DNA from: Streptomyces nymphaeiformis
GTDB lineage: Bacteria; Actinomycetota; Actinomycetes; Streptomycetales; Streptomycetaceae
Assembly: GCF_014203895.1 (NCBI RefSeq)
Contig: NZ_JACHJY010000001.1
Coordinates: 868,001 to 932,000, forward strand
Direction: 5' to 3'
DNA length: 64,000 nucleotides
The notes below the pieces were generated by a model. That model worked only from the letters and a program-made list of their open reading frames with translations, was not told the DNA's origin and ran no database searches. Of this stretch, positions 25,414 to 34,433 are shown piece after piece (within the stretch, counting starts at the first letter, position 1; every line of letters begins with the position of its first letter). The translations under genes were made by a program, and so were the position numbers.

Positions 25414-26073
25414 CGCGTCCCGCAACAGCCGCATCCCGCCCATGAGTTCGCGCAGGCAGCGGACCGCGAGGGCGGCCGGTGCGCCGTCTCCGTGCTCCGG
25501 CGCGTCCGTCTCCGCCCAGCTCTCCAGGGCGATCCGGATCGCGTCGGTGGCCGCCGCCGCCGCGAGGCGCACCTCCAGCGGGTCGGCGTCCGGTCCGGCG
25601 AGCCCGGCGACGACCTCGCGCAGCCGCTCCTCGGACTCCTGGTTGACCCGGTACCAGACGGCCCGGAGGGCGGGGTCCTCGGCGGCGGCCCGCAGGAGTC
25701 CGCGCGTCCAGCGCAGGCCCTCCGTGTCGGCCGCGCTCGCAGGGGTGAGCGACGCGGCGATCGAGCGCTCCAGGGCCTCGGGCACGCCGGCGCCCGGTTC
25801 GGTCGCGGCGAGGAGGGCCCGCCAGCGGTCGGCTCCGCCGGAGAGGAGCGGGGCGACGGCGTCCTGCTTGGACCGGAAGTAGCGGTAGAAGGTGCGCAGG
25901 GCGACGCCGGACCGCTGGGCGATCTCCTCGGCCGTGGTGCCGTCGGGGCCGCGCTCGGTGAAGAGCTCGGCGGCGGCGCGGGCGATGTCCAGCTGGGTGG
26001 CGGCCTTGCGGCGCTCCGTCAGCGAGGGGAGCGAGGGGGTGGGGGGCGTGGCGCCCACGGGCTTGGTGCTCAC
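25402..26073 (-). CDS. TetR family transcriptional regulator
   Basis: 223 residues. The N-terminal DNA-binding domain reads RKAATQLDIARAAAELFTERGPDGTTAEEIAQRSGVALRTFYRYFRSKQDAV (~22-72), the standard TetR helix-turn-helix with FYRYF. The remainder is a helical ligand and dimerisation domain. The GTG at 26073 is chosen as the first start ahead of the domain; an ATG at 26193 in frame would add an unlikely extension over the operator region. It is divergent from a pair of SDR genes and likely represses them through the palindrome at 26121-26137. Confidence 0.9.
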   Translation of the reverse strand: MSTKPVGATPPTPSLPSLTERRKAATQLDIARAAAELFTERGPDGTTAEEIAQRSGVALRTFYRYFRSKQDAVAPLLSGGADRWRALLAATEPGAGVPEALERSIAASLTPASAADTEGLRWTRGLLRAAAEDPALRAVWYRVNQESEERLREVVAGLAGPDADPLEVRLAAAAATDAIRIALESWAETDAPEHGDGAPAALAVRCLRELMGGMRLLRDASGE

Positions 26074-26120
26074 CCACGAAGCGTACGCCTGCGGCTGTCG
26101 AAGATGCATGACGTGCAAGT

Positions 26121-26137
26121 GTGGCAAAACGTGCCAC
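26121..26137. promoter_or_regulatory. Palindromic operator, probable TetR site
   Basis: GTGGCA-n5-TGCCAC, a perfect 6-5-6 palindrome in the spacer between the TetR gene and the SDR gene, 55 bp before the SDR start. Confidence 0.6.
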
Positions 26138-26191
26138 TCAGGCGTACGGTGTCGGTACCCCCGGAAAGCTTGACATCGAGAGGTTGTCGAC

Positions 26192-26986
26192 ATGAACCAG
26201 CTGACTCGTTACGAAGGACGCCGCGCCCTCATCACCGGCGGCGGCTCCGGCATCGGCCAGGCCACCGTCCTGCGCATGCTCGCCGAGGGCGGCCGGGTCG
26301 TCGCCGCCGACATCAGCGAGGACGGCCTCAAGGACACCGTCGCCAAGGCCGGCGACGCCGCCGACCGCCTCACCACGCTCGTCGTGAACATCGGCGACGA
26401 GACCTCCGTACGCGAGGGCGTCGCCGCCGCCGTCGAGGCGCTCGGCGGCCTGGACGTGCTGGTCAACGCCGCCGGCATCCTCCGCTCCTCGCACACCCAC
26501 GAGACCACCCTCGACTCCTTCGAGCAGGTCGTCCGGATCAACCTCACCGGCACCTTCCTGATGATCCGCGAGGCGATCCCGGCGCTCCTGGAGGGCGACG
26601 ACTCCGCCGTCGTGAACTTCTCCTCCACCTCCGCGATGTTCGCCCACCCCTACATGGCGGCCTACGCGGCCAGCAAGGGCGGCATCCAGTCCATGACCCA
26701 CGCGCTCGCCGCCGAGTACTCCAAGCAGGGCATCCGCTTCACCGCCGTCCAGCCCGGCTCCATCTCCTCCGGCATGACCGACGGCTCCGGCGCCTCCAGG
26801 CAGTCCCAGGGCCCCGGCCTGCCCGAGGACACCGACTGGTCCCTCTTCACCAAGCTCGCCCCGGCCCTCGGCCAGGGCTTCGCCGGCCCCGAGACCGTCG
26901 CCGGCGTCGTCGCGATGCTCGCCTCCGAGGACGGCCGGTTCATCACCGGCACCGAGGTCCGCATCGACGGCGGGACCCACTTCTGA
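26192..26986 (+). CDS. SDR family oxidoreductase
   Basis: 264 residues, classical SDR. ALITGGGSGIGQATVLRML is the TGxxxGIG cofactor motif, LVNAAGIL the NAAG motif, VVNFSSTSAMF supplies the catalytic Ser, and YMAAYAASKGGIQ carries the Tyr-x3-Lys pair. GTEVRIDGGTHF is the usual C-terminal signature. Probably NAD(P)-dependent alcohol or ketone interconversion. It forms an operon with the next SDR (stop and start overlap as TGATG at 26984-26988) and is likely controlled by the divergent TetR. Confidence 0.92.
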   Translation: MNQLTRYEGRRALITGGGSGIGQATVLRMLAEGGRVVAADISEDGLKDTVAKAGDAADRLTTLVVNIGDETSVREGVAAAVEALGGLDVLVNAAGILRSSHTHETTLDSFEQVVRINLTGTFLMIREAIPALLEGDDSAVVNFSSTSAMFAHPYMAAYAASKGGIQSMTHALAAEYSKQGIRFTAVQPGSISSGMTDGSGASRQSQGPGLPEDTDWSLFTKLAPALGQGFAGPETVAGVVAMLASEDGRFITGTEVRIDGGTHF

Positions 26987-27819
26987 TGACCGTCGCCGAG
27001 GTCTTCCGCGGTCGCACCGCCGTCATCACGGGAGCGTCCTCCGGCATCGGCGCCGGCCTCGCCCGGCACGCCGCCGGGCTCGGCATGAAGCTGGTCCTCG
27101 CCGACATCGCCGCCGACCGCCTCGCCGAGTTCGCCGGCGAGCTGTCCGCCACCGGGGCCGAGGTCACCGCCGTCGTCACCGACGTCGCCGACCCCGCCTC
27201 GGTCGAGGCCCTCGCCGACACCGCGTACACCCGCCACGGCGCCGTCGACCTGCTGGTCAACAACGCCGGGATCATGGCCATGGGCTACTCCTGGGAGATC
27301 CCGGCCGAGCGCTGGGACGCCATGCTCCGGATCAACATCGGCGGATACGTCAACGGCATCCGGGCCTTCGTCCCGCGCATGCTGGAGCGCGGCGAGAAGG
27401 CGTGGGTCGTCAACGTCTCCTCGATCGGCGGCATGCTGCCGAGCCCGCTGATGGCGCCGTACAGCGTCACCAAGTTCGGCACGCTCGCCCTCACCGAGTC
27501 GCTGCACTACGAGATGCAGATGAAGGGCGCCCCGATCCAGGTGTCCGTCGTGACCCCCGGCTCGGTCAAGAGCGAGATCTTCAAGGCCGCCCGCCCCGGG
27601 GAGACCGCCCCGCCGGAGATCGCCGCCTTCAACGACCAGCTGCAGGCGATGGCCGACGAGCACGGGCTCACGCCCGAGGAGCACGCCGAGCGGGTCTTCG
27701 AGATGATCGCCGAGGGGAAGTACTGGGCGATCCCGCAGCCCGAGCAGCTCTTCCCGGCGCTCCAGCCGAGGACGGACATGATCCTCGGCCAGGAGAACCC
27801 CCGGCTCCAGCTGGGCTGA
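26986..27819 (+). CDS. SDR family oxidoreductase, second of pair
   Basis: 277 residues, classical SDR: AVITGASSGIGAGLARHAA, LLVNNAGIMAMG, WVVNVSSIGG (Ser) and MAPYSVTKFGTLAL (Tyr-x3-Lys). The longer C-terminus (SEIFKAARPGETAPPEIAAFNDQLQAMADEHGL) is that of the family often annotated with short-chain alcohol dehydrogenases near Baeyer-Villiger oxygenases, though none is here. Translation is coupled to the previous SDR. A hairpin follows the stop (27825-27856). Confidence 0.92.
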   Translation: MTVAEVFRGRTAVITGASSGIGAGLARHAAGLGMKLVLADIAADRLAEFAGELSATGAEVTAVVTDVADPASVEALADTAYTRHGAVDLLVNNAGIMAMGYSWEIPAERWDAMLRINIGGYVNGIRAFVPRMLERGEKAWVVNVSSIGGMLPSPLMAPYSVTKFGTLALTESLHYEMQMKGAPIQVSVVTPGSVKSEIFKAARPGETAPPEIAAFNDQLQAMADEHGLTPEEHAERVFEMIAEGKYWAIPQPEQLFPALQPRTDMILGQENPRLQLG

Positions 27820-27824
27820 CACGT

Positions 27825-27856
27825 ACGGATCCCGGGGTCCGCCCCCCGGGATCCGT
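27825..27856. terminator. Bidirectional terminator
   Basis: A perfect 13-bp stem (27825-27837 with 27844-27856) and 6-nt loop in the 38-bp gap between convergent genes. Confidence 0.85.
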
Positions 27857-27857
27857 G

Positions 27858-28379
27858 CTACACCGTCCCGAAGCGCTCCCACAGCCGGGGGAAGCGGGCC
27901 GCGAGCACCTCGTCGTCCGCCAGGTCGAAGGGGGTGCCGAGCGGCTCCCCGCCCGGCATCGGAATGCCCAGGTCGGGGGTCTCGCCGCCGGTCAGCCGCT
28001 CGTACGCCTCGTCCGCCGCGAAGCCGATCTCCTCGCCGTCCCCGTCGATCTCCACGTCGAAGTCGCCGATCAGCTCCGCCAGCGCGTCCGGATCGTGCAC
28101 GCCCCCCTCGTACACCTCCCGGCCCTGGCCGATCAGCCAGCAGCGGAAGGAGTCGAAGGTCTCCTCGCCGGCCCCGTCGAAGAGCACCGCCGCCGCGCCC
28201 CACAGGTCCCAGAGGTACGCGCGGTTGAAGCGGGCCTCGAAATGGCGCGCGTAGTCGAGCACCGAGTCGGGGTCGAGCCGGGTCAGCCGCTCCACGAGCA
28301 GGTCGGCCTGCTCCTCGGGGTCGCCCTCGGCTTCCTCGCGGGTGGCGTCGATGAGCTCCCAGAACTCGGTCTCGTCCAT
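27858..28379 (-). CDS. DUF4240 domain protein
   Basis: 173 residues, acidic, cytosolic. MDETEFWELIDATREEAEGD and SVLDYARHFEARFNRAYLWDLWGAAAVL followed by DSFRCWLIGQGREVYEGGVHDPDAL are characteristic of DUF4240. No catalytic residues are known for the family. The C-terminal part ends with LAARFPRLWERFG. The ATG at 28379 starts the domain. It is divergent from an SDR gene at 28479. Function unknown. Confidence 0.88.
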   Translation of the reverse strand: MDETEFWELIDATREEAEGDPEEQADLLVERLTRLDPDSVLDYARHFEARFNRAYLWDLWGAAAVLFDGAGEETFDSFRCWLIGQGREVYEGGVHDPDALAELIGDFDVEIDGDGEEIGFAADEAYERLTGGETPDLGIPMPGGEPLGTPFDLADDEVLAARFPRLWERFGTV

Positions 28380-28478
28380 CACGGGAACAGCATCGTGGCT
28401 CGCGCAGTCCGACGCACCCGGAAAGCCCGAAATGAAACCAGACAGAAGACGTCCGGTTTCCCTGCCAGTCTGACGCCC

Positions 28479-29399
28479 ATGACGACTGAAACCACCCCTC
28501 TGCGCGGACGGATCTGCCTGGTCGCCGGGGCCACCCGGGGCGCCGGACGGGCCATCGCCGTCCAGCTCGGCACCGCCGGGGCCACCGTGTACGTCACCGG
28601 CCGCACCACCCGCGAGAAGGTCAGCGAGGTCGGCCGCGCCACGGAGACCATCGAGGAGACCGCCGAACTGGTGACGGCCGCGGGCGGCGAGGGCATCGCC
28701 GTCCCCACCGACCACCTCGACCCCGAGCAGGTCCGTGCCCTCGTCGAGCGGATCGACCGCGAGCAGGGCCGGCTCGACGTCCTCGTCAACGACGTGTGGG
28801 GCGGCGAGCACCTGATCACCTTCGGGAAGAAGACCTGGGAGAACGACCTCGCCGGCGGCCTCCGGATGCTCGAACTCGGCGTGCGGACCCACGCCATCAC
28901 CTCGCACCTCGCCGTCCCGCTGCTGATCCGCAACCCCGGCGGGCTCGTCGTCGAGGTCACCGACGGCACCGCCGCGTACAACAGCACCCGCTTCCGCGAG
29001 AACCTCTACTACGACCTCGCCAAGAACGCCCCGATCCGGATGGCGTTCGGCCTCGCAAAGGAGCTGGCGGAGTACGGCGGCACGGCCGTCGTCGTCACCC
29101 CCGGCTGGCTCAGGTCCGAGCAGATGCTCGCCGGCTTCGGCGTCACCGAGGAGAACTGGCGCGACGCCACGGAGAAGATTCCCGACTTCGGCGTCTCCGA
29201 GTCGCCGGTGTACGTCGGACGGGCCGTCGCCGCCCTCGCCGCCGACCCCGACCGGCACCGCTGGACCGGACAGTCCCTCTCCAGTGGGCAGCTCGCCGGC
29301 GAGTACGGCTTCACGGACGCGGACGGCTCCCGCCCGGACGCGTGGGGCTTCATCGTCGCGAGCGAGACGGGGAAGCAGGACCCGGAGGACTACCGGTAG
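28479..29399 (+). CDS. SDR family oxidoreductase
   Basis: 306 residues. ICLVAGATRGAGRAIAVQL gives the variant cofactor motif GATRGAG. LDVLVNDVWGGE replaces the usual NNAG with NDVWGG, a feature of a distinct SDR subgroup. YYDLAKNAPIRMAFGLAKEL carries the Tyr-x3-Lys. The C-terminus (DRHRWTGQSLSSGQLAGEYGFTDADG) is as in that subgroup. Substrate unknown. The last 10 bp overlap the 3' end of the convergent WYL regulator, which is a plausible regulator only by proximity. Confidence 0.88.
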   Translation: MTTETTPLRGRICLVAGATRGAGRAIAVQLGTAGATVYVTGRTTREKVSEVGRATETIEETAELVTAAGGEGIAVPTDHLDPEQVRALVERIDREQGRLDVLVNDVWGGEHLITFGKKTWENDLAGGLRMLELGVRTHAITSHLAVPLLIRNPGGLVVEVTDGTAAYNSTRFRENLYYDLAKNAPIRMAFGLAKELAEYGGTAVVVTPGWLRSEQMLAGFGVTEENWRDATEKIPDFGVSESPVYVGRAVAALAADPDRHRWTGQSLSSGQLAGEYGFTDADGSRPDAWGFIVASETGKQDPEDYR

Positions 29400-30352
29400 A
29401 GCCGCGCCAGGCCCCGGGCCGCCTCCGCGAACCGTTCCCGGAGCGTGCCGGGGGCCAGTACCTCCGCCTCCGGGCCGAGCCCGAGCAGCTGGCCGAAGGC
29501 GACCTCCTCGCTCTCCACCCGCAGGACGACCCGCACCAGGCCGCCCTCGGCGGTCCCCGCCGCGAGCGCCTCCTCGGCGGCCGCCCGGTCCGTGACGTAC
29601 GGCAGACGGCGGGCGCCCGCCGCCGAGAGCCGTACGACCACCTCCGTACGCAGCAGGGAGCGGGCGAACTCCGCCGACCGCTCCTCCCAGAACACCGGCA
29701 GGTCGAAGTCCGGGTCCCGGTCGAAGCGCTCCTCGCCCACGGCCACCGAGGTGAACCGGTCCACCCGGTAGGTGCGGAAGGACGAGCCCGCGCGGGCGCA
29801 CACGTACCAGACGCCCGCCTTCAGGACGAGGCCGTACGGCTCCAGCTCCCGCTCCACCTCGCCGCCGTCGCCGCGCCGGTACCGGGCCGACACCCGGCGG
29901 TCGTCCCACACCGCCTCCGCCACCGGCGCGAGCAGCTCCGGAGTCTCCGGCTCCTGGTACCAGCCCGGCGCGTCCAGATGGAAGCGCCGGGCCGCCGACT
30001 CGTGCGCGTCCCGCAGCGACGGCAGCAGCGCCGCCGACACCTTGAGGCGCGCCGCCGAGGCCGCGTCCTCCAGGCCCATGTCCCGCAGCGCGCCCGGCAG
30101 TCCGGACAGGAACAGCGCCTCCGCCTCGCCGCGCGCGAGCCCGGTCAGCCGGGTGCGGTAGCCGCCGACGAGCCGGTACCCGCCGGCCCGCCCCCGGACC
30201 GCGTACACCGGCACCCCCGCCTCCGACAGGGCCAGCGCGTCCCGGGTGACGGTCCGCTCCGACACCTCCAGCTCGGCGGCGAGCTGAGCGGCTGTCATGG
30301 AGGGCCGGTCCTGGAGGAGCAGGACCATCTTGATGAGGCGGGCGGCGCGCAT
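29390..30352 (-). CDS. HTH-WYL (YafY/DeoR-type) transcriptional regulator
   Basis: 320 residues. The N-terminal winged helix is RAARLIKMVLLLQDRPSMTAAQLAAELEVSERTVTRDALALSEAGVPVYA. The WYL domain (~135-215) shows LEPYGLVLKAGVWYVCARAGSSFRTYRVDRFTSV, including the WY...R residues thought to bind ligand, and a WCX-type C-terminal extension follows. Members respond to nucleotides, DNA damage or metabolites. Start ATG at 30352. Target genes cannot be told from sequence. Confidence 0.9.
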   Translation of the reverse strand: MRAARLIKMVLLLQDRPSMTAAQLAAELEVSERTVTRDALALSEAGVPVYAVRGRAGGYRLVGGYRTRLTGLARGEAEALFLSGLPGALRDMGLEDAASAARLKVSAALLPSLRDAHESAARRFHLDAPGWYQEPETPELLAPVAEAVWDDRRVSARYRRGDGGEVERELEPYGLVLKAGVWYVCARAGSSFRTYRVDRFTSVAVGEERFDRDPDFDLPVFWEERSAEFARSLLRTEVVVRLSAAGARRLPYVTDRAAAEEALAAGTAEGGLVRVVLRVESEEVAFGQLLGLGPEAEVLAPGTLRERFAEAARGLARLYR

Positions 30353-30370
30353 GCGTCCATCATCGTGCGC

Positions 30371-31348
30371 TCAGCCGCGCAGGGTGGCGGCGGCCTTGTA
30401 CGTGCGCAGCACGGGCGCGGTCTCGATGCGCGTGATCGCGTCGAGGGCGACCCGCCGGGTCAGGTAGTGGTGCAGGGCCTCGGCGTCCTGGCACAGGGCG
30501 TGCGCCACCAGGTTGGTGGGGCCGGTGGTGGCGGCCACGAGGGCGAGTTCGTCATGGCCGGCCAGGGCGGTGGCGACCTCGTCGAGGCGGCTCGGAGCGA
30601 CCTGCATCCACAGCAGCGCGGAGACGGTGACGCCGAGCACGGCCGGCTCGATGTCGATGTCGAAGAACAGCGCGCCGCGCGCCCGCAGAGCGGTCAGCCG
30701 GCGGGCGACGGTGGCGGGCGTGGAACCGGTCGCCGCCGCCAGGTCCGCGTAGCCGGCCCGGGCGTCCGCGCGCAGCGCGCCGAGCAGGCGGCGGTCGGCG
30801 TCGGTGAGTTCGTACGGCCCGCTGTCCGCCGCCGGTAGGGTCCCGGCGCGCAGCCGGGCCTCCTGCTCGGGGGAGAGGACGCCGAGGCGGCCGCGCCAGG
30901 GGGTGGGCCCGCCGAGGTAGGTGTGCAGCAGACAGTGGGCGGAGACGGCGGTGACGCCGGCGGTGCGGGGGATGTCGCGCAGCAGGAGGGAGTGGGCGTC
31001 CGGGCCGCCGGGCGCGGCGTGGACGATCGCGACGATCTCGGTGCCGCCGGAGGTCAGCCGCACCCACGAGGTGTCGGACCGGCGCGCGAGGGCGGCCGCC
31101 AGGTCGTGGGCGGTACGGGTGGCGGCCGTCAGCCGCAGGAACCACTGGTCCGTCCGCGTGCTCCGGGGATCCGGCAGCGCGACCACCCGCAACCCGGCCT
31201 CGGCGTGCAGCCGGCGGTAGCGGCGCGTCACGGTCTGGGTGGAGGACCCGAGCACCTCGGCGATGAGCGTGAACGGGGCGCGGGCGTCCACGTGGAGGGC
31301 GTGGATGAGACCACGGTCGAGCTCGTCGGGGATGAGGATGTCCGGCAC
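30371..31348 (-). CDS. Duplicated Lrp/AsnC-type regulator
   Basis: 325 residues made of two Lrp/AsnC units in tandem. The first HTH is LDRGLIHALHVDARAPFTLIAEVLGSSTQTVTRRYRRL, followed by an AsnC ligand domain (FLRLTA...LLRDIPRTAGVTAVSAHCLL). The second is LTDADRRLLGALRADARAGYADLAAATGSTPATVARRLTAL, followed by another ligand domain (LLWMQVAPSRLDEVATALAGH). Normal Lrp proteins are ~150 residues, so this is a fusion of two. The GTG at 31348 lies just upstream of the aceE terminator. Ligand unknown, probably an amino acid or similar. Confidence 0.88.
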   Translation of the reverse strand: MPDILIPDELDRGLIHALHVDARAPFTLIAEVLGSSTQTVTRRYRRLHAEAGLRVVALPDPRSTRTDQWFLRLTAATRTAHDLAAALARRSDTSWVRLTSGGTEIVAIVHAAPGGPDAHSLLLRDIPRTAGVTAVSAHCLLHTYLGGPTPWRGRLGVLSPEQEARLRAGTLPAADSGPYELTDADRRLLGALRADARAGYADLAAATGSTPATVARRLTALRARGALFFDIDIEPAVLGVTVSALLWMQVAPSRLDEVATALAGHDELALVAATTGPTNLVAHALCQDAEALHHYLTRRVALDAITRIETAPVLRTYKAAATLRG

Positions 31349-31372
31349 GGTAGCGGGTCGGGGATGAAACGA

Positions 31373-31416
31373 CCGAGGGGCCGCCTCCGTATGTGCGTAC
31401 GGAAGCGACCCCTCGG
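31373..31416 (-). terminator. aceE terminator
   Basis: Hairpin with outer stem 31373-31380 pairing with 31409-31416 (CCGAGGGG and complement) and an inner imperfect stem, 16 nt after the aceE stop. Confidence 0.75.
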
Positions 31417-31431
31417 ACGGATGGGAGGCCC

Positions 31432-34137
31432 TTACAGGCCGTAGCGCTCGCGCGCCTCCTTCACGGCCGAGGCCGGGACCTCGCCGCGGCGGGCCAGCTG
31501 GGCCAGGGCCGCGACGACGATCGACTGGGCGTCGACGCCGAAGTGGCGGCGGGCCGCGTCGCGGGTGTCCGACAGGCCGAAGCCGTCGGCACCGAGCGAG
31601 GACCAGTCCTGCTCGACCCACTGCGCGATCTGGTCCGGGACCTGGCGCATGTAGTCGGAGACCGCGAGGACCGGGGACTCGATGCCCTCGAGCGCCTTGC
31701 GGACGTACGGCACCTGCTCCTCGCCGCGCAGGAGGGCCGCGTCGGCCTCCAGCGCGTCGCGACGCAGCTCGGTCCAGGAGGTCGCGGACCACACGTCGGC
31801 GCCCACGCCCCACTCGGCGGCGAGCAGCTTCTGCGCCTCCAGGGCCCAGTGGATGGCCGTGCCGGAGGAGAGGAGCTGGATCCGCGAGGCGTTCGCGGGC
31901 AGGTCGAGACCGGCCGACTCCGCCGTGTTGAAGCGGTAGAGGCCCTTGACGATGCCCTCGTCGATGCCGGACGGCTTGGCCGGCTGCGGCATCGGCTCGT
32001 TGTAGACGGTGAGGTAGTAGAAGACGTTCTGGTCCTCGCCCTCGGCGGCCTCGCCGTACATCCGGCGCAGACCCTCCTTGACGATGACCGCGACCTCGTA
32101 GGCGAACGCCGGGTCGTACGTCAGGGCCGCCGGGTTGGTGGCCGCGATGACGGGGGAGTGGCCGTCGGCGTGCTGGAGGCCCTCACCGGTCAGGGTGGTG
32201 CGGCCGGCGGTGGCGCCGACGAGGAAGCCGCGGCCGAGCTGGTCGCCGAGCTGCCACATCTGGTCGGCGGTCCGCTGCCAGCCGAACATCGAGTAGAAGA
32301 TGTAGAACGGGATCATGGCCTCGCCGTGCGTCGAGTACGCGGTCGACGCGGCGATGAAGTCGGCCATCGAGCCGGCCTCGGTGATGCCCTCGTTCAGGAT
32401 CTGGCCGTTGACGGCCTCCTTGTAGTACATCAGCTGGTCGCGGTCGACCGGCTCGTACGTCTGGCCCTTCGGCGAGTAGATGCCGAGCGACGGGAACAGC
32501 GACTCCATACCGAAGGTACGGGCCTCGTCCGGGACGATCGGGACCCAGCGCTTGCCGGTCTCCTTGTCGCGGATCAGGTCCTTCATCAGTCGCACGAACG
32601 CCATCGTCGTGGCCATCGACTGCGAGCCGGAGCCCTTGTCGAACGCCGCGAACGCCTTGTCGGCCGGGGCCGGCAGCGGGGCGAGCGGGTGGGTGCGGCG
32701 GGCCGGGGCGGGGCCGCCGAGGGCCGCGCGGCGCTCCTGGAGGTAGCGGACCTCGGGGGAGTCGGCGCCGGGGTGGCCGTACGGCACCTGGCCGTCGACG
32801 AACTGCGCGTCCGAGATGGGCAGCTCAAGAAGGTCACGCATGTTCTTGAACTCGTCCGTCGTCAGCTTCTTCATCTGGTGGTTCGCGTTCTTCGACGCGA
32901 AGCCCTCACCCAGGGTGAAGCCCTTGACGGTCTGCGCGAGGATGACCGTCGGCGCGCCCTTGAACTCCAGGGCGGCCTTGTACGCGGCGTACACCTTGCG
33001 CGGCTCGTGGCCACCGCGGGAGAGGTGGAAGCACTCGAGGATCTTGTCGTCGGACAGCAGCTGCGCCATCGCTACGAGCGCCGGGTCCTTGCCGAAGAAG
33101 TCCTGGCGGATGTAGGCGGCGTCGCGGGTCTGGTACGTCTGGACCTGCGCGTCCGGCACCTCGCGGAGGCGGCGGACGAGGGCGCCGGTGGTGTCGAGCG
33201 CGAACAGCTCGTCCCAGGCGTTGCCCCACAGCGACTTCACGACGTTCCAGCCGGCGCCGCGGAACTGGGCCTCCAGCTCCTGCACGATCTTGAAGTTGGC
33301 GCGGACCGGGCCGTCGAGGCGCTGCAGGTTGCAGTTGATGACGAAGGTCAGGTTGTCCAGACCCTCGCGGGCGGCCAGGGCGAGGGCCGCGGTCGACTCG
33401 GGCTCGTCCATCTCGCCGTCACCGAGGAACGCCCACACGTGCGAGGCGGAGACGTCCTTGATGGAGCGGTTGGTCAGGTAGCGGTTGAACCGCGCCTGGT
33501 AGATCGCGGAGAGCGGGCCCAGACCCATGGAGACGGTGGGGAACTCCCACAGCCAGGGGAGGCGGCGCGGGTGCGGGTAGGAGGGCAGGCCGTTGCCGCC
33601 GGCCTCCTGCCGGAAGTTGTCGAGGTGGGCCTCGTTCAGGCGCCCGTCGAGGAAGGCGCGGGCGTAGATGCCGGGGGAGGCGTGGCCCTGGATGTAGAGC
33701 TGGTCGCCGGAACCGTCGGCTTCCTTGCCCTTGAAGAAGTGGTTGAAGCCGGTCTCGTAGAGCCAGGCCGCGGAGGCGAAGGTGGCGATGTGGCCGCCGA
33801 CGCCGTGCTTGGAGCCGCGGGTGACCATCGCGGCCGCGTTCCAGCGGTTCCACGCGGTGATCTTCCGCTCCATCTCCTCGTCGCCGCCGAACTCGGTGAC
33901 CGAGGGCTCGGCGGAGGTGGGGATGGTGTTGACGTAGTCCGTCTCCAGGAGCTTCGGCAGGGCGAGGCCCGCGCCCTCGGCGTGCTGGAGGGTACGACGC
34001 ATCAGGTAGGCGGCCCGGTGGGGGCCGGCGGCCTTGGTGACGGCGTCCAGGGAGGCCGCCCACTCGGCGGTCTCCTCGGTGTCACGGTCCGGGAGCTGGT
34101 CGAGCTCGCTCGGAATCTTGCCTACGGGATCGGTCAT
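31432..34137 (-). CDS. aceE: Pyruvate dehydrogenase E1 component, homodimeric
   Basis: 901 residues. Thiamine-diphosphate enzyme that decarboxylates pyruvate and acetylates the E2 lipoyl group. The thiamine motif is GDGEMDEPESTAAL...LTFVINCNLQRLDGPV. Other landmarks are NRWNAAAMVTRGSKHGVGGHIATFASAAWLYETGFNHFF and the C-terminal GADGFGLSDTRDAARRHFGVDAQSIV. This single-chain form is the proteobacterial/actinobacterial type and works without a separate E1-beta. The ATG at 34137 heads the family N-terminus (MTDPVGKIPSELDQLPDRD). A GntR gene lies upstream on the same strand, separated by a terminator, so aceE has its own promoter. Confidence 0.97.
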   Translation of the reverse strand: MTDPVGKIPSELDQLPDRDTEETAEWAASLDAVTKAAGPHRAAYLMRRTLQHAEGAGLALPKLLETDYVNTIPTSAEPSVTEFGGDEEMERKITAWNRWNAAAMVTRGSKHGVGGHIATFASAAWLYETGFNHFFKGKEADGSGDQLYIQGHASPGIYARAFLDGRLNEAHLDNFRQEAGGNGLPSYPHPRRLPWLWEFPTVSMGLGPLSAIYQARFNRYLTNRSIKDVSASHVWAFLGDGEMDEPESTAALALAAREGLDNLTFVINCNLQRLDGPVRANFKIVQELEAQFRGAGWNVVKSLWGNAWDELFALDTTGALVRRLREVPDAQVQTYQTRDAAYIRQDFFGKDPALVAMAQLLSDDKILECFHLSRGGHEPRKVYAAYKAALEFKGAPTVILAQTVKGFTLGEGFASKNANHQMKKLTTDEFKNMRDLLELPISDAQFVDGQVPYGHPGADSPEVRYLQERRAALGGPAPARRTHPLAPLPAPADKAFAAFDKGSGSQSMATTMAFVRLMKDLIRDKETGKRWVPIVPDEARTFGMESLFPSLGIYSPKGQTYEPVDRDQLMYYKEAVNGQILNEGITEAGSMADFIAASTAYSTHGEAMIPFYIFYSMFGWQRTADQMWQLGDQLGRGFLVGATAGRTTLTGEGLQHADGHSPVIAATNPAALTYDPAFAYEVAVIVKEGLRRMYGEAAEGEDQNVFYYLTVYNEPMPQPAKPSGIDEGIVKGLYRFNTAESAGLDLPANASRIQLLSSGTAIHWALEAQKLLAAEWGVGADVWSATSWTELRRDALEADAALLRGEEQVPYVRKALEGIESPVLAVSDYMRQVPDQIAQWVEQDWSSLGADGFGLSDTRDAARRHFGVDAQSIVVAALAQLARRGEVPASAVKEARERYGL

Positions 34138-34239
34138 GATCGCCGCCTTCCGGACAGATGGGGGTGGAGATAAGGGGGCCTTGTCTGGCAGGACAGGGCG
34201 AAGGGCCGGGTGACGGCCCGCCGAAGACTGTAAGCCGTC

Positions 34240-34254
34240 GATCGATGATCGATC
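34240..34254. promoter_or_regulatory. GATCGAT-x-ATCGATC palindrome upstream of aceE
   Basis: The 15-bp near-perfect palindrome GATCGATGATCGATC lies 103 bp before the aceE start in an unusually AT-rich stretch. It is a candidate operator for the upstream GntR protein or another regulator; no consensus is available to confirm it. Confidence 0.35.
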
Positions 34255-34374
34255 AAAGCTTCCTCAAGAAAAAGATGCCCGGAGCACCAAAGTCGGCACA
34301 GGGTGCCGCGAAGAAGGGCACCCGGTGCCTTGTTTTCGCAGGTGGGGCGGAAATCTGAGACCGCTCTCGCACAA

Positions 34375-34408
34375 ACGAGCGGGCCCGCCCGGAGGCGGAC
34401 CCGCTCGT
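34375..34408 (-). terminator. gntR terminator
   Basis: Hairpin with arms ACGAGCGGGCCCGCC (34375-34389) and GCGGACCCGCTCGT (34395-34408), one mismatch, 26 nt after the GntR stop. Confidence 0.75.
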
Positions 34409-34433
34409 TCTCACATCCGGGTATCTGGCTGGA

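Noticed and set aside
34158..34358. A small plus-strand ORF containing MIDQSFLKKKMPGAPK upstream of aceE
   Set aside because: No ribosome site of note, unusual codon use for this genome and overlap with the aceE promoter region make coding unlikely; it may simply reflect the AT-richer regulatory DNA.
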